A stretch of DNA of 64,000 nucleotides from positions 62,001-126,000 of the forward strand of contig JAGKQI010000038.1 of NCBI GenBank assembly GCA_018806915.1, read 5' to 3'. A model generated the notes under the pieces. That model saw only the letters and a list, made by a program, of their open reading frames with translations, was not told where the DNA came from and searched no databases. Position numbers and translations under genes: made by a program. Of this stretch, positions 32,301 to 41,800 are shown one piece after another. Source of the DNA: Phytophthora colocasiae. Its lineage: Eukaryota; Oomycota; Peronosporomycetes; Peronosporales; Peronosporaceae. Each line of letters opens with the position of its first letter. The stretch's first letter is position 1.

Positions 32301-32717
32301 ACGAATCTGCAGGCCGAACTCGCCTCTGTCAAGGCGGATGCGAAGTGTAAAGCAGACGAGCTGGATGAGCTAAAAACCTTACTCGACAGTGCTGGCGACA
32401 AGGACAAGGGTACAAAGCGCTTTGCGGCTCAGAACGCGGAGTTGCAACGTACTATTTATCAGCTCCAGGACTCATTAAGCGAATCGAGAGATCAAGTTGA
32501 CGCAGTCAAGAAGATCAACAATGCACTCGCCTCACGACTTCATCGTCTGCAACCTGAGACGCGTGGAAGTATCCTAGAACATCCGCCGATTTCACCGTCG
32601 TCCAATCTTGCTGTCTTATCATCCGATGAAGAAGATGACGACGACGATGATGAAGAGGAGGACGAAGAACTGAAGGATGGCATTGCTGCGTTCCGGAAAT
32701 CTTTGGTCGGACAATAA
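29328..32717 (+). CDS. PDZ-domain and coiled-coil protein
   Basis: 1129 codons, single exon. An acidic, serine-rich N-terminus is followed by a PDZ-like fold at about residues 174-262 (GPLFVDLYSRDDGTGARVKG, GDFLVSINAVDV), which normally binds short C-terminal peptides of partners. A serine-rich linker (about 275-345) and a globular region of unknown type (about 360-620) follow. From about 781 there are long coiled coils (DKEIAMFREKLASV, LQQQIKDQQTQIARL) and the protein ends with a run of aspartate and glutamate. The coiled coils suggest oligomerisation, and the whole looks like a scaffold protein. I do not recognise an orthologue outside oomycetes. The ATG follows 300 bp after the piggyBac end. 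Confidence 0.88.
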   Translation: MAHDGSSDEESAFLDAQDTAEEDAMLPESKAQLEVELSPSPSPLKLCTSSPSGRPKAVSAAAAPFSLLVNGQDKGGWNEALHAVWDSRRRTQSDSNLRAEGSSSNTPTSMNSRAPASFLASPAHSESALMHRGVAPPPPPISVRPANGFMAIGENILAGMADLAKVNSPRGNMQKVHVVYPTPGPLFVDLYSRDDGTGARVKGFRRKPDGSMADTEASGRVYPGDFLVSINAVDVTKMVFSDIITAAKQATFPLTLVFHCYQVHKEEHEKLVQQNPIERKISSGPLPPASPSSAGWGARFSQITRSGSFDQKSSGSGSDLTNGPPKSPASPANHSDTSGGKFGFSLGKVGTDGVKNLFRMMGNKPSRPEEDRNMVKSWMNDLALKPHNNSSGGRHRKMQVNANTPVIHSTPIMAVTTGGRFVGVLDEDVNEFALTWFRKTPPDMDIQQVKGVKRCPYFPSVDDVGAILSLQCESLRFPQLKRVVEMSTPLVLDPAVGNTVDVFLEAGAGSFSATLASNEHDSFQVKISSEAVTLVKISEEEDEGGVVVKAEYSTFLQVLLDPADQLRFTLKVQEFGGFLGNRDGDTCDLKKRQQQLEKLSCFFLIAQNKQNRDILTLLIRKFRARVLTPEQEGLARTDEKNLFVDPAYVVAVAPPPPLTASKSVGSSSGAISPASNSAATGESASSTGSPTSVSTPHSGAASSPVVGKNRLVRLQSESSFGSASGARLSDLVGLEPEDAGDSTKERGSNVTTPAGTPSRSVITGSRNGFTVNNSDEDTAFTEGRLAAQDKEIAMFREKLASVSVLLKTAEQENKQLTAALEVKDNRIELQQMKIHQLEKFHGQSDSQAREIQTLRAKLEDEERRHSQCREELQQLTSAAAKRASEVQDQGVQTEVEFLGGEGLAVAVTSGSGWERDAWSGTVATVSAGDLQQQIKDQQTQIARLQDDQVNLIAERNMFRSKSMELSRELRKLVEANNNQPLDNLEVRLAERTNLQAELASVKADAKCKADELDELKTLLDSAGDKDKGTKRFAAQNAELQRTIYQLQDSLSESRDQVDAVKKINNALASRLHRLQPETRGSILEHPPISPSSNLAVLSSDEEDDDDDDEEEDEELKDGIAAFRKSLVGQ

Positions 32718-32999
32718 ACAAACGTTGGTATGAAGCTCCGGCTACCTGTTGCTAGTGGGAAGAAGGATTTAAGCAATGACTGGTGATGCTATGGACAGAA
32801 GACGAGTGACTTCGCAGAATTCGAGTCACGAAATGTAAGTAAAAACACACCTGAACTTATCTTGTGTTGTTTAACGCTGCTGTGTTTGTTACAAACAGAA
32901 CTTCATTTTGCGTTGCCTGCAAATAGCTTGTTGTGGCCGGACACCAACCTATTTTTTACTAGTTCCAAGTCTGATGCTGCCTGGGTACTGGAATCTGCT

Positions 33000-34843
33000 A
33001 TGGGAAAGCTCTGGAATGTTTTACGACGTGTTGGGGAGGCGTGGATCTCAGTACAAGTGGAATTTCATGGGCGCTATTCAGTTAAAAGACTGAGTCGCTT
33101 CAAGGACTACATGGACATGACAAGCTTCACTCGTGTGATGGCGATAGTGTTTTTGTCGCCATTGCCTTGCCTTTTATTGGCATTGATAGTCGAGGCCGTC
33201 CCATTACAAGACCCCGCACGTGGTGTACGAGATAACTGGGTATTCCTGATCCGTTTCGGCTTCGTGACCGGTTTGATGGTTGGTTCGATGGTGTTTACGA
33301 TGGGTCGGAATGTCCCGGCGCTCATTGTGAAAATACGCCATGTGCTTACTATCGCTGTTCTCTCTGCTACTGCGGCAGTAGCAACGCTGTATGCTGTCGG
33401 TTTTACTACCGTTTTTCCTGTTCCCTTTACTATGCTCCTGGCTTCTCCACCATCCATAGTTGTGTATGGAATTTGCTTTGCGATTTTCTGGGGTCGTCAG
33501 TTCAAGGCAGATCCAGCAATTCAAAAGGAGATGGAGCAGCAAACGACCGTGCTCAACTGCCAGATTTCCCTCACGTTAATCTACCCGATGTATATCTTCG
33601 GCTTCACATCATTCACAGGCGTCTACCAGACTATTTTCGTGGTTGTTCTACCCATCATCAAGCTTATTGCGAAAAACTGGGTAAGTCGTGCGCTCAAAGG
33701 CCACAACGATTTAAAACCTGAGGCAGTAATCTTCAACGTTGAGGTGTTCAACGCGCTTTACATTGCCAATGCACTTCAAGTCGCATCTACACAAGCGTCG
33801 ACAGTCACGATCATGGCCGTCGACGTCCTGCACTTCTGGATTTCGATGTCTGACGTATTGAAAACAATTAAAAACGTGAAAATACTGATGGCCAAGATCC
33901 CAGAGGGGCATCCGATCGCCGCAGAGAACTTCGTACAGATAGCAATGCGCTTGCTGGATCTGGAGGCCCAGCATCTATCCAAAACCATGAGTCATTTCAC
34001 TGATACATCTCATCCAACCTGGAGAGCGCAGATCGAGTTCTGGGTAAACGAAAATTCACCGGCCATGCAGAAACCTGTAAGCCGGATAAGTGAGTCAGAG
34101 GGTGAAGACGTTGCGGCTAAAGCTCCAAGTCAAATACGAAAACCTGCACTTGGAACCCGAGTGTTCCCAGTTCGTTCACAGCAGATTCAAGGATGGCTAC
34201 AATCTAAGGACAGTTCTCGGATGATGTCGAAGGCGTTGAAGCCCATGACAGGGTTAGCTATTCCTACTGGTCTCGATTCGATGTTCTCACGTAATGAGCG
34301 CGCTCTTTTTATTCGTGAAAGTGCTCGCGTGCTGTTCATAACGGAGTATGTGGTGTTAGTGGAGTACGTTGAGGTGGTGCTCCCAATTGTTTACTGTAAG
34401 TGGGTCAGTAAATTCTGCAGATTCAAGGACTAATTATTTTCTGCGAAACCAGGCGCGCATCACGCTGTTGTGTACAATCTTCACAATCGAGCGTACTACC
34501 CTGCGTTGGCCAGTCTTTCTACTCCGGAGTTCACATCGACAATCTCTCATGTTATCATCTACAGCTCATTAGAATTCGCCTCATTGGTCGTGGCGATGAT
34601 TTTATTGCAGCGTACGTTGGGGTTTTCACCTTTACGTCAACTTTCATTCGTGCTCGAGAATCAAGCTGGGATTATTCAAGGGAAACTGCTTATCCTCCTC
34701 ATCTACGTCATGCAGATTTCGCTGGTGCATATCGGTATGCTTGTGTGTATCATCATTTCATACCACGCATCTAACGCTGCAGTTTAGGTGCTGATTTCAG
34801 CTTTAAGTTCGCGTGGCTTCACTCCTCAAATCCAACGACGTGA
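33000..34843 (+). CDS. Multi-pass membrane protein, oomycete family, copy A
   Basis: Three exons: 33000-34395, 34453-34734 and 34798-34843, with GT-AG introns of 57 and 63 nt. The start MGKLWNVLRR is chosen because the paralogue downstream begins at the same place (MSKWLHSTAQR). The conserved opening WISVQVEFHGRYSV is followed by several hydrophobic segments, a loop LNCQISLTLIYPMYIFGF and a conserved LFIRESARVLFITEY before the first splice site. The protein ends ADFSFKFAWLH plus a short tail. I recognise this as a repeated oomycete membrane family, with no known function. It lies in tandem with copy B, and a relic lies at 56010. Confidence 0.88.
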
Positions 34844-35049
34844 GAGAGTTTTCAAGGATCAAAATAAATCACGACACAATAGCAACCCTGCCTTCACCTG
34901 TAATCCAGGTAGCAACTTCATCAATTATGGACCTGATAGTACTGACTTGGAATCACTTCTAAAGGTATCCTGGATATGTTGAGCCACAAAAGTGCGAACC
35001 CAGAGTTTAAGGACTTTAGGTTCTCATGATCGAATTACGCCAAGGTCTT

Positions 35050-35067
35050 GCTCACTTTTCATTTTAC
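35050..35067 (+). promoter_or_regulatory. Oomycete initiator-like core promoter element
   Basis: GCTCACTTTTCATTTTAC fits the GCTCATTYYNCAWTTT-type core promoter described for oomycete genes, 34-51 bp before the ATGs at 35101/35104. It also argues against the earlier in-frame ATG at 35026. Confidence 0.6.
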
Positions 35068-35100
35068 TTCGACAACTTCACACCAGCCATTTCAATCCAC

Positions 35101-35704
35101 ATGATGCAGTTCCAGTTAAGTGTTCTCTTCGCCACTCTCGCTTCCATCTTGATGTCGACTACTGAGGGATCGGTCGCGTTTACGAGCTATTTCGACGACG
35201 ATTGCTGCTCCGGAACACCCCAGTTCATCTACGAAGAAGACGCCAAGGACTGCCAAGCTTCTCCCTGCACAAAACAAACGGTTGGAGTCTCCAACCGTTT
35301 GTTTTGTGCAGGGAGAACTTGGAGACATCGTCTACTACAACAAAGTGGAATGTTATGCCGACAAGCGAGAGAACACCGCTGCCATCTTCGCTGATAACAA
35401 CGCACCGTACGTGTTACTGGAGCAGTATTCCCCACCGACTGGATGCGAAAATTTTGTGAATGCACTCGCGTTCTACGCGGATGGAATTTGCCGTGTTCTA
35501 CCTGACATTTCGCCCTACTCGTCGGCCATTGCTGCTGTCAACGACGACTTGTCACTCGAGCTGCAACTGTATGATGATACCGCATGCACGGAAGTTGCAA
35601 GTAACGTGTCAATTGCGAGCGCAGACGTTGAGTGGACTTGTTTCGTCGGGTACTCGGACTCGTATGGTCTTGTGTACTACACTTCCGACACGACAGAGTG
35701 TTGA
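35101..35704 (+). pseudogene. Secreted cysteine-rich protein, frame broken at an inverted repeat
   Basis: The start is at 35101 or 35104; signal peptide MQFQLSVLFATLASI, cleaved near TEGSVA. The mature part has several cysteines (DDDCCSGTPQF, CQASPCTKQTVG). At 35288 the frame changes: the downstream part (SPTVCFVQGELGDIVYYNKV, then many cysteines to TTEC and a stop at 35704) is in the next frame. The change falls exactly at the one-base spacer of a perfect 29-bp inverted repeat whose two arms both code for plausible mature sequence. The intact product would be about 200 residues, apoplastic or cell-surface. I do not recognise the family and give no function. Confidence 0.7.
35259..35317. repeat. 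Perfect 29-bp inverted repeat with 1-nt spacer inside a gene
   Basis: Arms 35259-35287 and 35289-35317, spacer T35288. With a one-base bulge (C35258) the pairing continues for five more bases. It lies in the secreted-protein gene at its frame break. Confidence 0.93.
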
Positions 35705-35874
35705 CCGACACATGTGGGGATAAGTTAGATCCGAGATCTGGAAACCCCTTTAATCCCATGCATAGTACTTCGAAGTGCATCAAAACAAACAAACTTTAAA
35801 AAAAACCCTATGATTTCTCTTTCTTGCCTAAAATCGGAACCGTAAGCTATCATCGTGATTTAAGCTCAACCAGC

Positions 35875-38800
35875 ATGTCCAAGTGGCTCCACAGCACTGC
35901 TCAACGCCTTTGGACAGCATGGATGTCTGTTCAAGTGGAGTTTCAAGGCCGATACTCTGTGGATCGACTTCAACGCCTGGATTTCTACTCGACACATTTG
36001 AGTACTGTTCGATTGGTGTTAGTACTTCTAATGACCCCACTACCGAGTCTCATGATCAGTTTGCTGAAAGAGATCCCGCCTTTAAATCCTCCTGAGGCTG
36101 GGGTCTTCGATAACAAAGTTTTTTTCTTTCGTTCCTGGCTCGTTCTCTCTTATATAGGAGGGAATATTTTGGTGCAAATGGGTCAAAGTGCACCTCGTTT
36201 AAAGCTGACAAGCAGTCAAGTTGTGGCCTCTGCCTTGTTAGCTTCTGGTGTTTCGGTAACAATCATCTACATTCTGTGTGTGTTAGTCGCTTTCCCGTTG
36301 CCGTTCGGTCTTCTCATCGTTGCGCCTCCTGATGTCATCATGATTACAGCTTGCTTCGTGTACATTTCCGGACCTCGATGGAGAGCAGATCCGAATTTGT
36401 GGAACGATGTCATGCGACAACTTTCCGTATTTAATTGTCAAGTGGCTCTTACTTTCATTTATCCGATCTACATCTTCGGTTTCGTATCACTCACTGGAGT
36501 TCATCAAGCGATGTTTGTAGTTGTGCTTCCAGTTATTCAACTGATCGCGAAAAACTGGGTTAGTCGGCAACACACAGATAATGATCTCAAGCCTGAAGGT
36601 GTAATCTTTATTGTCGAAGTGTTTAACGCACTGTACGTGTCCAACGCCCTGCACAACGCGTCATCGTTAAAGACAACCGCGACGATAATGACGATCGACT
36701 TTTTACATTTCTGGGTGTCCATGTTTGACGTCGTGGAAGCTCTCAATGAAGTAAAAATTCTGATGAAGAAGATTCCACGTGGCCATCCGATTGCAAAAGA
36801 AAACTTTGTGCAAATAGCAATGAGGATCTTGGATATTCAGAAGAGGCTGAAAATGCCGAGTAAAACCAGCTCTACTGGTACAGCGACAATGTCGTCGAGA
36901 TCGCGAATGGATGCATGGATTAGTTCGAGGAACGCTTTAAAAACTGGTATTTTGCGAGAAGCGAGTCCCATTAAGATCGAAAGTGGCTATTCTATCGGCA
37001 GATTGTTAATGGCATCTCGAAGAGCCCGTGTCTTCCCAGTCCGTCCTCCTCGGCATAGAAAGGTAGTGAAAGCAGCAGTTCGTATCAGCCCAGGGGTTAT
37101 AGCTGTGGCCAACCCTGTTGAAGTATTTGGACTGGAAACGATATTGTCTTCGGATGAGCGTGCACTATTCATTCGTAGAAGTGCTCGTGTGCTTTTCATT
37201 ACCGAGTATATCGTTCTGATCGAGTATGCGGAAGTCGTATTGCCAGTTGTTTACATTAGGCTGTCGTGGTTATTCCCTTGTTCGATGTTTTATAAATCCT
37301 AACAATTTTTTGTTTTAACCAGGTGTGCACCAAGCTGTACTATACAACATGCACAACAGAGCTTACTACCCCACTTTGGCCGAAATGTCGAGTGTCGAGC
37401 TACTATCTTCGATCAAGAACGTGATGCTCTACAGTTCACTTGAATTCTTTTCTTTAATCATGGCGCTCGTGGTCCTCAAGCGAATGTTGGGATTTTCAAC
37501 ATTGCACCAACTGGCATTTGTGCTTGAGACACAAGCTTCGATGGTACAATCCAAGCTCACGACACTATTCGTGTACGTCATGCAGGTGCCACTAGCACAT
37601 CTCGGTGAGTAATTTGTACAGTATTACGATGAGCATCTTACCGATTGTGGCGGAGTTGGTCCGTTGACTAACGGTAAGAACGAGAAATTTGGCTACCCCG
37701 TTGCTAGGAACAGTCACTTCGAAGAAACACTTCTAACCAACAAATCAAACCTTCCTTAGCCTTAGCTTCCATCTACCCGGCTTGCTGTGTCGAAGTCCTG
37801 CAAGTCGTCCAACCCGAGCTTCCTCGTGCCAATTAGTGCCACCGCAATTTGGTCCCTCACCTACCTATATCCTGTTCAGGAAGGGAGTCTACCATATTTT
37901 GCAACATAGCAGCCTTCACGAAGGTATAGCAAGATGGAAAGAGACGATGTTGATGGGTACAACCACGAGAGTGAGGAGGAACAACTCCAAGCCAGCGAAA
38001 TTGCCCAAGTCAGGTCAGTCCTGAGTAGTCTGGGAGCTCTCGAGAAGACAATCAACGATCTACAACAAGATCAGGTTTTAATGCTCGAATCCGTGACAAA
38101 TTTCGGAAACCGGACCGAACGTCGTCAAAATGAAAACTACAACGAGATAAGAGCGAACCAGGAGCTGTTACAAAAAGTAATTGAGCAGCTACAAGACTAC
38201 GCGCACCAAAATGCAGTTAGGGAGAGTTCACAGGAATCTGTGATCACACAGCTACAGTCAGAAGTCTCTTCACTTCGGGGACAAGTACAAGTACTGGCGA
38301 GCAAAGACCCCACAGCAGAGATCCCATCAGCTGCACCTGACACCGCCAGAACTACTGAGAATTCAAGTGCAGAATGGGACGTGTGTGGACCAATGCCGGC
38401 GAATATTCCCATATTCGACAGCAACGAGTTGGAAGTGCGTGTGGCAAAATGCCACAAACAAAGAGAAACCCCAATATATGGAGGTGAACCAAACGAGGAC
38501 ATTGAAGTTTACGTTCTCAACATGGTGAAGTGGTACGCAGCGTATGGCTTGTACTTCCGTAGAGATCAAGTCGACGTGCGTGTCGGAGAACTGATGATGA
38601 ATCACACGAAGGGAAAAGCAAAGTCATGGCTACTGCAGGAGTACCATGGTGATCAACGGTGGAGTAGCATTGTTCGCCGGATGAAACAGCGCTTCGTGAC
38701 TAAATCCCGCCAAGAAGATTTAGTTGCTCAATTCTTCGACTGTATTCAAGGTAATCGATCGTTGGACACTTATAATGACGAATTTCGGCGACTTGCACGC

Positions 38801-41800
38801 ACTGCTGGAGTTTCGGAGTACATTAAAGTACTTCGGTACAAACAAGGACTGTCATCCATGCAGTTGGTACACTTACTGAAGACGAAGACCTTTAATACGC
38901 TTGATGAACTCATGGAGGCGTCAAGGACCTTGAATCCTAGGGACACGGCTCGTTCATCAGAGAAAAGCAGTAAAGCGGCAAGTCAGCCTCGCCAAAGCCC
39001 GACACAAAGGCGGAAACGGTGCGGTGCACAGCATCACACTGTACTGAACAGGGACATACAAAGGAGCGCTGCTGGAAGCTGCATCCGGAGTTGCAGCCGA
39101 AACGGTGGAAAGGTCCCGGAAAGAAGACGAGCAAAGGCGCTGCCTCAGCCTCTAAATCAAGCGAGGACACAGGAGAAAAGAATCTATGGTCGGTTCTCAA
39201 CTCGATACAGAGTGATCTATCCAAGCTGAAAGGTGATTTAAACTAGCTGGCCTTGGCAGTGGCATCCCAAGGCCAAACTCAGCCAATAGCAGTCGTGAAA
39301 ACTGGGTCTTCGATCCTGGTACGGCGGCTAATTCTCTGTACTTCCAGAGACGGCAGGAAACAACGTCATTGCCGTCCAATTACCTGATAAAAAATGTGAG
39401 TTGCATTCGAGACAATGAGATACGAATTACTAAGACCTTCTTCGACGAGGGTGCTGATTTCTGTGGAATATCGAGAGATTTCGTGGAGAAAATGAAGTGG
39501 AAGAAGTACGTGAACGACCTTGGAGTGATGGATGTAAAGTATGCGAACGGCAAGACAGAGTCGGTCAAGAATCAGACAATTCGTCTAACCGTCTTCGTTG
39601 ATAGTGTTCCAGGGTATACTACTGACTTTCAAGTATGCCACATCCCAAACGAATGCGAAATGATGCTTGGTGTTCCTTGGAAACGGGCCTGTGATCCAGT
39701 TATCAACTGGAAAACAGATCGCGTTTATACAAAGGAAGAATTCGCGAGAGAAGCCGTCGAGCAAGCAAAACCAACAGACAACAGTACGCATCGGGCGAAA
39801 AACTATCATGTTTGCAGTAAATTTGGAGTGACCAAAGTGATAAACTTCAAGCGAGCAGACAAATTGGTACGGAAGAAAAAGAAGGTGGAATTCATTGCAC
39901 TAATCCCACCCGAGACGATCAATGCTTTATATCAGGAGACACTTCGAGAAGTTGCTGGATCGCAAGCTGGTGCTGTACATGCGGTTAGCAGAAATGCTAC
40001 CGACAAAATGCATCGTCAGCAGTCAACTGACATGGATAGTTTCAAGGGCAATCCTGGTTTCCAGCTTCTAGAAGAATTCAGTGATATTTTTCGTACCGAA
40101 TTACCTGTCGGACCTCCGCAACATGGCGAACATGAAATGGAAGTCATCGAGCCAAAACGAGCCATTTATACGCCACAATGGCGGCTCAGTCCGGAGCAGG
40201 AACGTGGCTTGCGCGAATGGACAAAAGTCATGCTCCGAGCACAATTAATTCGGCCTAGTAAGTCTCCTCACGCTGCACCAACCTTCTGTATAAAGAAGCC
40301 GGTCGGTTGGCGAATTGTTCACGACTACAGAGCGATGAACGCGAGGACTATTCGACAATCCACTCCAATGCCACGTAAAGACATCATTTTAGACCGTATG
40401 AGCGGTGCGATCTGGTACAGTTGCTTCGATTTACTTTTTGGTTACTATCAAATACGAATGAGACTCAAGGATATTCCGTTTACAGCTTTCCAAACACCCG
40501 ATGGCTTATTCGAGTATTTGGCCGTGCCTATGGGTCTCAGCAATGCTCCTGCGACTTTCAACCGCATAGTCCAAGGTATATTAAAGGACATGAGGGAGTT
40601 TGTCGCCACGTATTTTGATGATTTGTATGTGTTTACAAAGGAGACAACGATTGAGACTCATCTTGCAGCGGTCCGTCGAGTATTCGAGCGCTGTCGAGAG
40701 AAAAAACTCTTCTTGAAATTGTCCAAGTCGACACTGTGTGCTGAAGAAATTCCGTGTCTAGGCGATTATGTTGGTCGTCATGGCGTACGAATTGACCCAG
40801 ACAAAGTTCGGGTGATACGGAACTGGCCACAACCAAGAACGGCTAAAGAATTGCAGTCCTTCCTGGGGACGACGGTGTATGTTCAACGCTTTTGCAAAAA
40901 CTACTCAGAAATTAGTGCTCCGTTGTTCAACATGATCAAACGAAAGGAGCATCGAAAACTGGTTTGGTCTACAGAGAGTACCAAAGCATTTGAGCGGTTG
41001 AAAACCGCTCTCACGGAGACTCCGGTTCTCGCACTTCCAGATTTCAACAAAGCATTTTTCTTGCGTACAGACGCATCGAGATATGCAGTAGGCGGAGTGC
41101 TATTTCAAATGAGCACGAATGTGCCCGGAGGGAAGAAGGTCGAGCAACCGATCGCTTTCTGTGGGAGAAAAATGAAAGCTGCAGAATTAAACTACCCGAC
41201 ACATGAGCAGGAGATGCTCGCCATTATTCACTGTTTGAACATTTGGAGTATACCTCGTGGATGGGGTGGAACTGTGGAGACAGACCATCATTCGTTGGAA
41301 AGAGTGCTAACTCAGAAAGCCATCAATCGACGAATATGTAGATGGTACGATCTCCTAGCAGAGTTCAACCTACGTTTCCGGTACATTCCAGGACCAACGA
41401 ATACCGTAGCGGATGCATTAAGTCGCAGACCTGACTTTGCTGTTGATTTCGAAAAACAGAAACAGTTCCAGATGCAAAGTGCTACTAGGTTGAAGCCACT
41501 TACATTGCTAACATTGATTCGACGATCACAACGTAGAGCAGGCTGGACTGAAGAAACTCTGAAATCGGACAAGAGCTTGGGAATGCTTACATTTGACCCA
41601 AGCGATTTGCTCGTGTATTACCAGAAATTGGATGGAGCGAGGCGTATTGCGATCCCGACTAGCGACAATGAACTACAAAACACTATTCTGTGGGAATTTC
41701 ACGACATACCAGCGGCTGGGCATCCTGGCATCGAGAAAACAATTGCAGATATTCAAGAGCGATTTTATTGGAAACATCTCCATAAACAAGTTCGAGCCTA

